Assembly: GCF_017656495.1 (NCBI RefSeq)
Contig: NZ_JACDNS010000001.1
Coordinates: 1 to 64,000, forward strand
Source: Thermococcus sp.
GTDB lineage: Archaea > Methanobacteriota_B > Thermococci > Thermococcales > Thermococcaceae
Length of the DNA: 64,000 nucleotides
Reading direction: 5' to 3'
Shown: one piece after another, positions 51,082 to 60,253 of the stretch
Position numbering within the stretch: the first letter of the stretch is position 1
Layout: each line of letters opens with the position of its first letter
Translations under genes and position numbers: made by a program
The notes under the pieces: generated by a model
Seen by the model: the letters and a program-made list of their open reading frames with translations, nothing else
What the model was told of the DNA's origin: nothing
Databases searched by the model: none

Positions 51082-52068
51082 TTAGTAAATCTCGGCATAA
51101 GCATCTCTTTCAAATCTTGGAAACTCCTCCTCTTCGCGGTTCTTCACTAAAACTCTGTCTTTTTCCTCTGTAAATTTGCCAATGATGAAAGCTTTAATTC
51201 CATTGTTAGATAGTTCCTTGATTATTATTGAGGAATTCTCCTTAGGAGAAATTATTATCAGCGTTCCGGTTGACGAGACAGTTAAAGGATTCACATCAAA
51301 AGCTTCAAGGACTTTTTTGACGAGAGGTGGGATGTAAATTCTATCATAACAGACTCTAAAGCCAACATCTGAATTGTCGGCTATCTCATGAAGGGCTGTT
51401 AAACCTCCTTCGGTTGCATCATGCATCCCTCTCACGAGCTTTCTCACAGCTAGGGCATCAGGGACGACAGTTTCAAGCTTATACATCCCTCTAAGCTTGG
51501 CTATTTCACTAGGAGTTAGAATCCCCTTAATCTTCTCTTTTTTAAAGTAAGCCGCTCCAACGGCAAACTCTATCCCAACGCCCTTCGTTATTATTATATC
51601 ATCCCCAGGTTTTGCTAACGGTAATCTCAGCTCTTCTTTCTTCACAAATCCAAGTGCCGTTGTGGTAGCAGTTGTTTCTTTAATCGTGGTGTAAACTCCC
51701 GTATGCCCACCGATTACAGCTGTTCTGTATTTTCTGCACTCTTCATTGAGTTTCTCCATTATTTGAGCGAGCTCTTCTTTAGTGGAACCAGGGGGTAACA
51801 ATAAGTCAACAACCAACCATCTCGGCTCAGCGCCAAAAACTGCAACATCGCTTGCTGCGAAATGATATGTGAAGAATCCAAAATGTTCCTTTGGAACGCC
51901 TAGAACTGGATCAGTTGCTATAACTAGATAGTTTTTATCGTTATATTCAATTACTGCCGCATCAAAGCCCTCTCTCGGACCGATAAAAACTTTTGGATCT
52001 TCAATGTTGAGGTGTGATAGGATAACTTCATTTAAAATTTCACTCCTGATTTTTCCAAGAGGTAACAT
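51082..52068 (-). CDS. AIR synthase-related (PurM/HypE-like) ATP-binding protein
   Basis: A 328-residue protein of the PurM/HypE/ThiL fold. EGFDAAVIEYNDKNYLVIATDPVLG holds the metal/ATP Asp, HFAASDVAVFGAEPRWLVVDLLLPPG follows, and HDATEGGLTALHEIA and SSTGTLIIISPKE are conserved. The C-terminal Cys tail of true HypE is absent. The gene overlaps the PP-loop gene by 29 bases, so the two probably make one two-step enzyme that activates a carboxylate, amide or thiol with ATP. The substrate is unknown. Confidence 0.82.
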   Translation of the reverse strand: MLPLGKIRSEILNEVILSHLNIEDPKVFIGPREGFDAAVIEYNDKNYLVIATDPVLGVPKEHFGFFTYHFAASDVAVFGAEPRWLVVDLLLPPGSTKEELAQIMEKLNEECRKYRTAVIGGHTGVYTTIKETTATTTALGFVKKEELRLPLAKPGDDIIITKGVGIEFAVGAAYFKKEKIKGILTPSEIAKLRGMYKLETVVPDALAVRKLVRGMHDATEGGLTALHEIADNSDVGFRVCYDRIYIPPLVKKVLEAFDVNPLTVSSTGTLIIISPKENSSIIIKELSNNGIKAFIIGKFTEEKDRVLVKNREEEEFPRFERDAYAEIY

Positions 52069-52849
52069 TTCTAAACCTCCTAATGATTTCTTCGGCTTCT
52101 TTTAGGATTTTCTCGTTACATCCATAACACATTAACTCTAAACTTGGCACTCTCACACTCATCCGGACTTTATATTTTCTCGCAAGCTTACTTATTTCGT
52201 AGTTCACTTCATAAGCCAAATCGAGGTACTCTCGCTTAATGATTTCAAATTTATCAATGTATTGCAAAGGACAGCCCTCTCTCCATTGTCTCCTTCTTCC
52301 ATACTCATACATTCTGTAAGGTCTTATTCGAGCCTCCTTTGCAAGTTTTTCAACTTCTTCTGCAGTGTACTTTATCAGAGGCCTAAATATCGGAATCCCG
52401 ATCCTTGGAATCTCGCTCAGTCTTATATCTCCCTTCCACTGATCGAGCAAAGCTCCAATTATTTTGTCATTTGCGTTGTCTCCCTTGGCCAAAATATCAA
52501 AGCTGTTAATTTTTGCGAACCAGTAGGCGTTTCTTAGCATAACTTTTTTGCAGTGAATACAAATAGGACCTTTCTTTCCGACTGAATCTTTAATTAATCC
52601 TTCTGTTATATCTACGAGGTAATGCTCAACTCCAAGCTTTTTAGTGAAGTCCATTGCCCACAGCATGGGCTCTCTCCAGCTCCACTTATGGAAGAAAGTC
52701 AAGGCAGAAACATCTAAACCAGCTTTTTTCATAATATATAAAGCTAAACTGCTGTCTTTTCCTCCAGAAAACATGAGAAGTATTTTCTTTTCATAAAGTC
52801 CTGTGTTTTCTGCAAACTGCTTAATCTCTTTTATCACTTTTGAAAGCAT
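52040..52849 (-). CDS. PP-loop ATPase with CxxC pairs (TtuA/thiolation-like)
   Basis: A 269-residue PP-loop (ATP-pyrophosphatase) protein. The loop MFSGGKDSS is at 26-34. CIHC (97-100), Cys193 and CYGC (241-244) could bind zinc or an Fe-S cluster, as in tRNA 2-thiolation enzymes such as TtuA. The region GDNANDKIIGALLDQWKGD is also typical of that group. Its exact reaction is not readable. The start at 52849 has no ribosome binding site; a GTTTTTAAC box about 30 bases upstream suggests a leaderless mRNA. It is coupled to the AIR-synthase-like gene. Confidence 0.85.
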   Translation of the reverse strand: MLSKVIKEIKQFAENTGLYEKKILLMFSGGKDSSLALYIMKKAGLDVSALTFFHKWSWREPMLWAMDFTKKLGVEHYLVDITEGLIKDSVGKKGPICIHCKKVMLRNAYWFAKINSFDILAKGDNANDKIIGALLDQWKGDIRLSEIPRIGIPIFRPLIKYTAEEVEKLAKEARIRPYRMYEYGRRRQWREGCPLQYIDKFEIIKREYLDLAYEVNYEISKLARKYKVRMSVRVPSLELMCYGCNEKILKEAEEIIRRFRNVTSWKNQE

Positions 52850-52880
52850 GAGTAAAAATAGAAAAGGAGAGTTAAAAACT

Positions 52881-53555
52881 TCACTCAATTTCTTCTCCTT
52901 TAAGTTGAAGGTATGCCAAGGTTAAGGCAGCAGCCATATATGGAGTTGTTATCAGAGTTGCTATTGCGCTGCCGATGTAGGGTATGATTCCCAAGACCGC
53001 GCTGATTACTGCGACAACAATTATAAGTACGATTAAGAAGACGACAACATCTCCCAAGTTTTCTTTAACCAAACTAATGCTCTCCTTTATCGCACTTACC
53101 CCGTCGAGATCTTCTAGCATTATTATTGGGATTGTAAATGCTACAAGAATGAGCCATATCAATCCTGGAATCACAAGAAGTATGAATCCAATGAAAGCTC
53201 CAATGGCTATTATTATTGCTGCAACTATCAAATTACCCAGTTTTTCTAATGCGGCATTTATCCCTTCCATGTATCCTGGAGGTTCTCCCTTAAGTTGTTT
53301 ATAAATCATGTCCACTATAGCCCCCTCAGCTATTAATGAGGCAATAAACGATATCAACCCAAGTGTGCCAGCTAGTCCTAGTAGCGTTCCAAAACCTCCC
53401 CTTCCCATCATTCCCATTCCTAATATTGCTCCACCAACGAGAATCCCGCTAATTAAGCTGATGACAAATGGTAGGAGGGCGGGAATAAAGAGGTTGTAGT
53501 TTTCTTGGAGTAGTTCTATAGGTTTGCTTAAAGTCTTTCCAAGGTCTATTCCCAT
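52881..53555 (-). CDS. DUF4013-like membrane protein
   Basis: A 224-residue membrane protein with about five hydrophobic segments, rich in Ile, Val and Gly (GGAILGMGMMGRGGFGTLLGLAG, LIVAAIIIAIGAFIGFILLVIPG). It resembles the DUF4013 or glycerophosphoryl-diester family of multi-spanning proteins, with the conserved loop EDLDGVSAIKESISLVKENLGD typical. Function unknown. GAGGTGTTAAGT precedes the ATG at 53555. A 9-bp hairpin lies upstream. Confidence 0.78.
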   Translation of the reverse strand: MGIDLGKTLSKPIELLQENYNLFIPALLPFVISLISGILVGGAILGMGMMGRGGFGTLLGLAGTLGLISFIASLIAEGAIVDMIYKQLKGEPPGYMEGINAALEKLGNLIVAAIIIAIGAFIGFILLVIPGLIWLILVAFTIPIIMLEDLDGVSAIKESISLVKENLGDVVVFLIVLIIVVAVISAVLGIIPYIGSAIATLITTPYMAAALTLAYLQLKGEEIE

Positions 53556-53616
53556 ACTTAACACCTCATATGGCAATATATCAAATTGTTTTTAACTTTC
53601 TTAGTTAAATACTTTT

Positions 53617-53639
53617 CTAAAGTTTGGAGGAAACTTTAG
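53617..53639. promoter_or_regulatory. Perfect 9-bp inverted repeat upstream of DUF4013 gene
   Basis: CTAAAGTTT-GGAGG-AAACTTTAG is a perfect palindrome with a five-base loop. It lies directly upstream of the TATA (TATTTAAC, 53604-53611 on the minus strand) of the DUF4013 gene and in the divergent region before feoA. It may be an activator or repressor site, or an RNA hairpin; no adjacent regulator points to either. Confidence 0.45.
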
Positions 53640-53750
53640 CTCGTCAAAATTTTTTGCTACTCTTCTTTTATGAAATACGATAACTCACTCAAAACCATTT
53701 TATGTCGAAAAGCGATCCTATTAATTTAGAACTCAAACCAAAACTTTTTG

Positions 53751-53765
53751 TTAGGCTTACCAAAA
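53751..53765 (+). promoter_or_regulatory. DtxR/MDR1-like operator (imperfect) in feo promoter
   Basis: TTAGGCTTACCAAAA shares its left half and the central TTACC with the perfect site at 53801-53814. It lies about 50 bases upstream of that site, on the other side of the TATA-like ATATTAAAAAT. Two such boxes flanking a promoter fit iron-dependent repression by an archaeal DtxR/MDR1-type protein. Confidence 0.45.
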
Positions 53766-53800
53766 GTTTTTAAGCTATCCTATGGATCAAATATTAAAAA

Positions 53801-53814
53801 TTAGGTTTACCTAA
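53801..53814 (+). promoter_or_regulatory. DtxR/MDR1-like operator (perfect palindrome) in feo promoter
   Basis: TTAGGT-TT-ACCTAA is a perfect 14-bp palindrome resembling DtxR/IdeR-type sites (TTAGGTTAGCCTAA). It sits between the TATA-like ATATTAAAAAT (53791-53801) and the feoA ribosome binding site, covering the expected transcription start. This strongly suggests iron-dependent repression of feoABC; the regulator gene is not in the window. Confidence 0.65.
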
Positions 53815-53825
53815 CGGTGATGCTC

Positions 53826-54056
53826 ATGTATGTACGTTTAAGTCAGATGAGAGAAGGTGAAAGTGGTATTGTGGTAGACATTCAGGGTGGAGCTGGAGCT
53901 AGACAAAGACTTCTGGGGATGGGGATAACTCCGGGAGTTAGAGTTTGGGTAATCAAATCTTCAAGACCTGGACCAATAATAGTGGCTGTGGGAACTTCGA
54001 GGATAGCTCTTGGTAGAGGCATAGCGGATAAGATTATCGTTAGGAGGGAGCTTTAA
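53826..54056 (+). CDS. feoA: Ferrous iron transport protein A (FeoA)
   Basis: A 76-residue SH3-like FeoA that assists FeoB in Fe(II) uptake. The consensus [23 protein letters not shown] and [12 protein letters not shown] are present. The ATG at 53826 follows AACGGTGATGCTC. Its stop overlaps the feoB ATG (TAATG). Confidence 0.95.
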   Translation: MYVRLSQMREGESGIVVDIQGGAGARQRLLGMGITPGVRVWVIKSSRPGPIIVAVGTSRIALGRGIADKIIVRREL

Positions 54057-56053
54057 TGTTAAAGGTCGTTGCTCTTGCTGGTAATCCAAACGTTGGAAAA
54101 ACTACGATTTTTAATGCACTAACCGGACTTAGACAGCATGTTGGTAACTGGCCTGGGGTTACTGTAGAGAAAAAAGAGGGCATAATGAAATATAAAGACA
54201 AGGAATTCCTTGTTATAGATTTACCAGGAACATACTCCTTAACTGCTCATTCCATAGATGAGCTGATTGCGAGGAATTTTATTCTTGAGGGAAACGCCGA
54301 TGTCATAGTTGATGTTATTGATTCTTCTTGCCTGATGAGGAACCTTTTCCTAACTATGGAGATTCTTGAAATGGGAGTTAAAAATGTTATAATTGCACTT
54401 AACAAGATTGATTTAGCTGAGAAAAAAGGAGTAAAGTTTAATTTTAAGAAAATGAGGAAAGTTTTGGGTGTTCCAGTTGTTCCTACAAATGCAAAAGAGG
54501 GAAGGGGCATAGCAGAACTCAAAAAAACCATAGTAGAAATGGCGGAAGGTAAAATTACAACGAATCCAGTAACACCAGTTTATGATGAAATAATTGAAAG
54601 GGAAATTTCTCACATAAGTGAAGTTTTAAAAGAAACAGCTTTAGCAGAAAAGTATAATTTGAGATGGCTCTCAATAAAGCTTTTAACAAGGGATGAGGAG
54701 GTTATAAAACTAGTTTTGAGACATTTAGGACATGAAAAAATGGATGAAATTTTGCAACACATAAGCGAGTTAGAGCAACATTATAAACGATCTCTTGATA
54801 TTATTATTGCCAACCAAAAGTATGAATTCATTGACAGCTTAATTCATCAGTTCGTTACTCACTTTGCTGAGCACAAAGAAACGTTAAGTGATCAGCTTGA
54901 TAAACTCCTAGCTCATCCAATCTACGGCATAATATCATTGTTTATCGTCTTTTATTTCCTTTTTAAGTTTGTCTTTACAGTTGGAACACCTATGCAAGAG
55001 GCTTTAGATTCGTTTTTTGCGTCTTTGGGAGATTCAATTGGGAGTTATATAACAAATGAAACTCTCAGAGGATTAGTAGTTGATGGCATCATCGGAGGAG
55101 TTGGTGCAGTTCTAAGCTTTTTCCCATTAGTCTTTCTGCTGTTTGTTGCAATGGCTGTGCTTGAAGATTCTGGATACATGGCAAGAGCTGCTGTTGTTAT
55201 GGAGAGGGCCATGAGAAAGTTTGGCTTACCTGGGAAGAGCTTTATCCCAATGGTTTTGGCCTTTGGATGCAATGTCCCAGCCATTATGGCTACTCGTGCA
55301 TTAGATGATGAAAGGGATAGAATTTTAACAATGTTAGTAAATCCTCTAGTCCCTTGCAGTGCAAGAATGGTTGTTATAACATTCCTTGCTGGAGTTTTCT
55401 TTGAAAATCATAAGGCACTAGTTGCTGTCAGCATCTATGCAATCTCCCTTGGACTGGCGTTGATTTCAGCCCTTATACTTGGTAAATTTGTCATTAAAGG
55501 GGAGGAGAGTCCGTTTATAATTGAGCTGCCTGATTATCTCATTCCATCATGGAAAACTGTTATAATACACTCATGGGAAAGGAGTAAGGAGTTTTTAAGG
55601 AAGGCTGGAACTGTGATTCTTGCTGGAGCAGTTGCAATATGGTACCTAAGCAATTATCCACAACCTGTTGGCACTGGCTTGAGCTATGCGGAGATGATTG
55701 GAAAAACGCTAGAACCATTGACTAAATTAATGGGTCTTGACTGGAAAGCTGCTGTGAGCCTAATTTTTGGAATAATCGCAAAAGAAAATGTTATTGCAAC
55801 TTATGGTGTGATATATGGAGTAGGCCACACCGAAGAAGCTCTAATTTCTCTAATGAGACAGGCAATGACTCCCCTTCAGGCATTCATTTTGGCACTAGTT
55901 ACTACACTATATCTTCCATGTATAGCTACTATTGCAGCAATCAGGACTGAAGGTGGAACAAAATGGGCTTTGGTTGCATCTCTCTACAATCTTCTCCTTG
56001 CTACTGTTGTTGGGATTCTTGCCTATCACTTAGGTTTATTCATTCTGGGGTGA
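54056..56053 (+). CDS. feoB: Ferrous iron transport protein B (FeoB)
   Basis: The 665-residue FeoB has an N-terminal G-protein domain with GNPNVGKT (9-16), G2 in [22 protein letters not shown] and a NKxD motif (ALNKIDLA). A helical GDI-like domain follows, then about 8-10 membrane helices including [21 protein letters not shown] and [14 protein letters not shown]. It imports Fe2+ across the cytoplasmic membrane. It is coupled to feoA and followed four bases later by a FeoC-like gene. Confidence 0.96.
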   Translation: MLKVVALAGNPNVGKTTIFNALTGLRQHVGNWPGVTVEKKEGIMKYKDKEFLVIDLPGTYSLTAHSIDELIARNFILEGNADVIVDVIDSSCLMRNLFLTMEILEMGVKNVIIALNKIDLAEKKGVKFNFKKMRKVLGVPVVPTNAKEGRGIAELKKTIVEMAEGKITTNPVTPVYDEIIEREISHISEVLKETALAEKYNLRWLSIKLLTRDEEVIKLVLRHLGHEKMDEILQHISELEQHYKRSLDIIIANQKYEFIDSLIHQFVTHFAEHKETLSDQLDKLLAHPIYGIISLFIVFYFLFKFVFTVGTPMQEALDSFFASLGDSIGSYITNETLRGLVVDGIIGGVGAVLSFFPLVFLLFVAMAVLEDSGYMARAAVVMERAMRKFGLPGKSFIPMVLAFGCNVPAIMATRALDDERDRILTMLVNPLVPCSARMVVITFLAGVFFENHKALVAVSIYAISLGLALISALILGKFVIKGEESPFIIELPDYLIPSWKTVIIHSWERSKEFLRKAGTVILAGAVAIWYLSNYPQPVGTGLSYAEMIGKTLEPLTKLMGLDWKAAVSLIFGIIAKENVIATYGVIYGVGHTEEALISLMRQAMTPLQAFILALVTTLYLPCIATIAAIRTEGGTKWALVASLYNLLLATVVGILAYHLGLFILG

Positions 56054-56057
56054 AAAA

Positions 56058-56327
56058 ATGGTAAACCTTGAAGAAGTCCTTGAACTTGTCAAAAAGGGGT
56101 ATGCAAACCCTAAAGAAATTGCTAAAATGTTAAATCTGACTGTTGAAGAAGTTGAAGGGATAATAAAGATACTAGAAAGCTTAGGATACGTTGAAAGAGT
56201 TAAGTTAGGTGATTCATTATGTGAAAGTTGTCCATTGAAAAAATTGTGTTCTGGGGGATGTGTTCACTTTAAAGGACAAATTTATCAGATATCTGGAAAA
56301 AGTTTCAAAATAGTTTCTCAAGAATAA
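56058..56327 (+). CDS. FeoC-like winged-helix protein with Cys cluster
   Basis: An 89-residue protein. The first 50 residues form a winged helix (YANPKEIAKMLNLTVEEVEGIIKILESLGYVE, split at the turn). A cysteine cluster CESCPLKKLCSGGC (55-68) follows, with Cys55, 58, 64 and 68. This matches FeoC, thought to sense iron through an Fe-S cluster and control FeoB stability or transcription. GGGGTGAAAAA precedes the ATG. Confidence 0.85.
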   Translation: MVNLEEVLELVKKGYANPKEIAKMLNLTVEEVEGIIKILESLGYVERVKLGDSLCESCPLKKLCSGGCVHFKGQIYQISGKSFKIVSQE

Positions 56328-56416
56328 CATAGAGCAGCTGCTAAATCAAGAATTCTCTCGCCTTGGGAGTAGCAAAATATATAAGAGGCTGTCCTTAATT
56401 ATTATCGGTGGTGTTA

Positions 56417-57658
56417 ATGAAGGCTGTTATTCTTGCTGGAGGATTTGGAACAAGATTAAGGCCAATTTCATCAACGAGACCAAAACCAATGGTCCCAGTT
56501 CTTGGAAAGCCCAATCTGCAGTATCTCTTAGAGAGCCTGGAAAAGATTAAGGAAATTGACGAAATAATTCTCTCCGTTCACTACATGAGGGGAGAGATTA
56601 GGGAGTTCATAGAAGAAAAGATGAGCGATTATCCAAAAGATATAAGATTTGTAAATGATCCCATGCCTCTCGAAACAGGAGGAGCCTTAAAGAACGTTGA
56701 AGAATATGTCACTGATGAGTTCTTGGTGATTTATGGAGATGTGTTTACAAACTTTAACTTTGCAGAACTCATTGAGGCTCATAAGAAGAACGATGGTCTG
56801 ATAACAGTAGCTCTAACAAAAGTATATGATCCCGAGAAGTATGGTGTTGTAATAACTGATGGAGAGGGAAAGGTTATAGAATTCGAAGAGAAGCCGAAGA
56901 GACCAAAGACAAACTTGATTGATGCCGGAATTTATGTAGTTAATAAGGAAGTTCTAAAGGAGATACCGAGAAGAAAGGAAGTTTACTTTGAGAGGGAAAT
57001 ACTTCCAAAGTTTGTCAGCCAAGGCTTGGTTTACGGATACAAGATGCCAAAGGAAAACTATTGGGTTGATCTTGGATCCCCAGAGGATCTATTCTATGCT
57101 CACCAGATAGCTCTAGATGAAATTGCGAGGGAAGATGGGTACTTTACAATAAAGGAGGATGCTGAAGTTCCAGAGGATGTTGAAATTCAAGGACCTGTCT
57201 ATATTGACAGCGGAGCAAAAATTGGACATGGAGTAAAGATTAAGGCATATACTTACATTGGACCAAACACAATAATTGAGAACAAGGCTTACTTGAAAAG
57301 GTCAATTCTTATTGGAAGTGACATAATCAAAGAGAAGAGCGAAATTAAAGACTCAATTCTTGGAGAGGGAGTAGTAATAGGAAAGAACGTCATCCTCAAA
57401 GAAGGTGCAGTTGTTGGTGACTATGCAAAAATCTATGACAATTTAGTAATCTACGGAGCAAAGATCCTCCCATGGAAGAAGGTTGAAGAGTATGAAGCAT
57501 ACATCAGGATAAAGCTTGATCCGACAAAGGTGAGACCAGAGCTCACTCCGGATAGATGTCCTCTCGGCCTGCCAGAGTGTATATACAAGAAATTCAGGGC
57601 AATAGCTGGAGAAAAGCCCCCATGTGATGAATGTATTGAGAACCAATGGCTCTTCTGA
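56417..57658 (+). CDS. Sugar-1-phosphate nucleotidyltransferase with LbH domain and Cys tail
   Basis: A 413-residue enzyme making an NDP-sugar. The Rossmann-like domain begins AVILAGGFGTRLRPISSTRPKPMVPV (split), with Asp in VIYGDVFTN. A left-handed beta-helix (about 250-345, PVYIDSGAKIGHGVKIKAYTYIGPN) follows. The last 50 residues are unusual: RCPLGLPECIYKKF and PPCDECIENQ supply four cysteines that could bind zinc. Substrate could be GDP-mannose, UDP-glucose or dTDP-glucose type; it is not determined. TATCGGTGGTGTTA precedes the ATG. Confidence 0.87.
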   Translation: MKAVILAGGFGTRLRPISSTRPKPMVPVLGKPNLQYLLESLEKIKEIDEIILSVHYMRGEIREFIEEKMSDYPKDIRFVNDPMPLETGGALKNVEEYVTDEFLVIYGDVFTNFNFAELIEAHKKNDGLITVALTKVYDPEKYGVVITDGEGKVIEFEEKPKRPKTNLIDAGIYVVNKEVLKEIPRRKEVYFEREILPKFVSQGLVYGYKMPKENYWVDLGSPEDLFYAHQIALDEIAREDGYFTIKEDAEVPEDVEIQGPVYIDSGAKIGHGVKIKAYTYIGPNTIIENKAYLKRSILIGSDIIKEKSEIKDSILGEGVVIGKNVILKEGAVVGDYAKIYDNLVIYGAKILPWKKVEEYEAYIRIKLDPTKVRPELTPDRCPLGLPECIYKKFRAIAGEKPPCDECIENQWLF

Positions 57659-57709
57659 GGGTTTTTCTTATGTCTTTTCTTTATGATTTTATATATTCTC
57701 ATGAGATTG

Positions 57710-58516
57710 TTAGTACCTCATTCTGGGATTATATTCTAGGATTATCTCGCCATTCTTGAAAACCCTAATTACACCGCTTTCTGAGAGAGTTATAGCTGTT
57801 GCTTTTGTTTTCTTTGAAATACCTGCAGCAGCTAAGTGCCTGCTTCCTAAACCTGGGGGCAAATGAACATCTAGCCTTTTTGGATCTACATCTAGGTACC
57901 TACCTGCTGCTAGGATTCTGCCCGTGTTGCTTATAATAAAGGCTCCATCCAGTGTCGCAAATTCCTTTATTATACCTTTTATGTTTCTATCTAAAACATT
58001 TAGTTTATGTCCCTTGAAAGGATTTGGTATTATTTGGTGGGAATATTTTAAAACATTCCTCGTGTCTCCGACTACAAATATTGTGCCAACCGGATAACCT
58101 TCTTTTCCCTCTAGGCTGAGCTCTACTGCTATTTCAATCAGCCTTTGAAGAACTGTCTGAGCTTCCTCAAAGAAACCTTTTGTAGTTGCTATTCCTTTTT
58201 TAACTGTTCTGATCCCTAAGGTATTTGGGGTAACGTAAATAAATGTCTCTCCATCAGAAATAATGTTGTTCTCAACAAGGAAAGCAGAAACAAGGTTTAC
58301 AACATTCTTTATTCCAAGAGAAAGTGGTAAAGGAATCTTTTTAATCTTCTCACTAGATACATCGAAGTCTTTTCCAACTACCACAACTGGCACATTTATC
58401 TCTGGGATTTCACCTTCAAATGAGGGAGTTATCAGAACTAATGCTTTGGCATTGACTTCATCAATAAGTTCTAGGGCTTTATTCATGAGAACTCTAATGT
58501 GTTTTTCTCTATTCAT
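57710..58516 (-). CDS. dacZ: Diadenylate cyclase DacZ
   Basis: A 268-residue archaeal diadenylate cyclase that makes c-di-AMP from two ATP; in Euryarchaeota it is linked to osmotic balance. The C-terminal DAC domain carries DGA (190-192) in TLDGAFIIS and the RHR-like motif GLGSRHLAAAGIS (222-234). The N-terminal half is the pyruvate-kinase-like domain of DacZ. AGGTGTAAGA precedes the ATG. Confidence 0.92.
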   Translation of the reverse strand: MNREKHIRVLMNKALELIDEVNAKALVLITPSFEGEIPEINVPVVVVGKDFDVSSEKIKKIPLPLSLGIKNVVNLVSAFLVENNIISDGETFIYVTPNTLGIRTVKKGIATTKGFFEEAQTVLQRLIEIAVELSLEGKEGYPVGTIFVVGDTRNVLKYSHQIIPNPFKGHKLNVLDRNIKGIIKEFATLDGAFIISNTGRILAAGRYLDVDPKRLDVHLPPGLGSRHLAAAGISKKTKATAITLSESGVIRVFKNGEIILEYNPRMRY

Positions 58517-58676
58517 TCTTACACCTATCTATAGTATTTTGGGTAGATACTTATAAAGTTGTTTGTGAAACATTTCATATTACCATGGAAAACGTTTAAT
58601 AGTTTGGATAACATACAAGTCAGTGGCGGTGTGAAATAATTTAAAAAACACTAGGTCAATTTTCAATGGTGAGAAA

Positions 58677-59210
58677 ATGAAAATAGTAGTGGCAATAACT
58701 GGAGCTAGTGGGGTAATTTATGGGATTCGACTTATAGAAACTCTGAAAGAGTTAGGACATGAGGTTATTACAGTTACATCAAAAACAGGCTTAGCAGTAA
58801 TTCGTCATGAAGTTGGAATTGACTTTAGGCCAGATTACATGGAAGATGATCTTTTTGCACCAATTGCCTCTGGTTCATATAAGTTTGATGCAGTTGTAAT
58901 TGCTCCCTGTTCAATGAAAACTTTAGCTGCTATAGCGAATGGTTATGCTGACAATTTAATAACTAGAGCAGCTGATGTGGCACTAAAGGAGAGAAGAAAG
59001 TTAATTTTACTAGTTAGAGAGACCCCTCTGAATTTAATCCATATTAAAAATATGTTGAAAATTACCCAAGCTGGAGCAGTAGTAATGCCAGCATCTCCAG
59101 GATTTTATCATAACCCTAAAAATTTGAACGATATGATAAACTTTATAATTGGTAAAATCTTAGACATTTTAGGTATCAATCATAACTTATACAAAAGGTG
59201 GGGGGAATAA
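58677..59210 (+). CDS. ubiX: UbiX-like flavin prenyltransferase
   Basis: A 177-residue flavoprotein that makes prenylated FMN, the cofactor of UbiD decarboxylases. It starts [22 protein letters not shown] (the FMN-phosphate loop), followed by [28 protein letters not shown] and [13 protein letters not shown], with the C-terminal Tyr/Lys of the prenyl site in FYHNPK. TGGTGAGAAA precedes the ATG. It leads a co-directional run with the Lrp and CYTH genes. Confidence 0.94.
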   Translation: MKIVVAITGASGVIYGIRLIETLKELGHEVITVTSKTGLAVIRHEVGIDFRPDYMEDDLFAPIASGSYKFDAVVIAPCSMKTLAAIANGYADNLITRAADVALKERRKLILLVRETPLNLIHIKNMLKITQAGAVVMPASPGFYHNPKNLNDMINFIIGKILDILGINHNLYKRWGE

Positions 59211-59211
59211 A

Positions 59212-59694
59212 ATGTTACAGCTTGATGATTTAGATAGGGCAATATTGAAACTTCTTAAAGAGGATGCTAGGTTAACTATTTCTGAAATAAGTGAAAGACT
59301 CAATAAACCAGAATCGACTATTCATTTTAGAATCAAAAAACTCCAGGAGAGAGGAATAATAGAGAGATACACAATTATTCTTGGGGAAAGTCTTAGGCCT
59401 AAACACGTTGCTTTCCTAATCTTAAGAGTTGAGAAACCTGTTATCGAGGATTTTCTTGAGAGATATCTCGAGTATATAACAAAGACTCTCGCAATGTTGC
59501 CAAATGTTCTTATGGTTGCTAAAAGTGAAGAAGATAAGATTGTTGCTTTAGTTGGAGAAGAAACCCAAGAAAAGCTTGATAAGTTCATAGAGGACAATAT
59601 AAGGAGCATACCAACCCTAAAAGAAGTACTGGTATTTCCAATCAGAACATTCAAGAAGGGTGAAGAGGTTATTGGATTCCTCGCGGGGATTTAA
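59212..59694 (+). CDS. Lrp/AsnC-type transcriptional regulator
   Basis: A 160-residue regulator with HTH (TISEISERLNKPESTIHFRIKKLQERGII) at about 22-50. The remainder diverges from classic RAM domains: LRPKHVAFLILRVEKPVIEDFLERYLEYITKTL (split) and LMVAKSEEDKIVALVGEET. Target unknown. The ATG comes one base after the ubiX stop (TAAA ATG), so it is translationally coupled to ubiX. Confidence 0.87.
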   Translation: MLQLDDLDRAILKLLKEDARLTISEISERLNKPESTIHFRIKKLQERGIIERYTIILGESLRPKHVAFLILRVEKPVIEDFLERYLEYITKTLAMLPNVLMVAKSEEDKIVALVGEETQEKLDKFIEDNIRSIPTLKEVLVFPIRTFKKGEEVIGFLAGI

Positions 59695-60216
59695 ATGGAG
59701 ATTGAGATAAAATTTAGGGTTAACCTAGAGGAAATTAGGAAGAAAATTGAGAGTCTTGGAGCTAAATTTGAGGGGGAGGAAATTCAGGAGGATTTATATT
59801 TTATCCTCCCCTCAAGACGACTTTTAAGAATTAGGAGAATTGTTAATCTGAATGAAGTCATCCTTGGATACAAAGATATTAAAGACGACAGAAATGAGGA
59901 GTTTGATGAAATTGAGGTCAAAGTTGAAGATTTTGAAAAAATGAGAATCATTTTAAAGCGTTTAGGGTTTAAGGAGGATGTATGGATTAGGAAACATCGG
60001 TATGTGTATAAGCTTGGGGATGTTACATTTGAGCTGAATCGGGTTGAAAAATTAGGAGACTTCTTGGATATCGAGATCATTGCTGATAATATCCAAGAAG
60101 CAAAAAACAGAATTTGGGAGATTGCTAGGGCTTTAGGATTGAGTGAAACAGATGTAGAACCAAGATTATACCAAGAAATGATTAGAGAATTGCCCAAATA
60201 TGTGCAGAAAAAATAA
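59695..60216 (+). CDS. CYTH domain protein (class IV adenylate cyclase / ThTPase-like)
   Basis: A 173-residue tunnel-fold protein. The ExExK signature is EIEIK at residues 2-6. Further triphosphate-binding residues occur in LRIRR, VILGYKD and the late EPRLYQEMI. Archaeal members hydrolyse thiamine triphosphate, inorganic triphosphate or form cAMP; which one is unknown. The ATG follows the Lrp stop directly, with no spacer. Confidence 0.9.
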   Translation: MEIEIKFRVNLEEIRKKIESLGAKFEGEEIQEDLYFILPSRRLLRIRRIVNLNEVILGYKDIKDDRNEEFDEIEVKVEDFEKMRIILKRLGFKEDVWIRKHRYVYKLGDVTFELNRVEKLGDFLDIEIIADNIQEAKNRIWEIARALGLSETDVEPRLYQEMIRELPKYVQKK

Positions 60217-60253
60217 AATAACTTTAAGGTCTTAAATTAATTTGGTGGGAGTG

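Noticed and set aside
58528-58551. TATCTA/TAGATA inverted repeat upstream of dacZ
   Set aside because: Short and A+T-rich; position overlaps the expected transcription start but the odds of a chance match are high.
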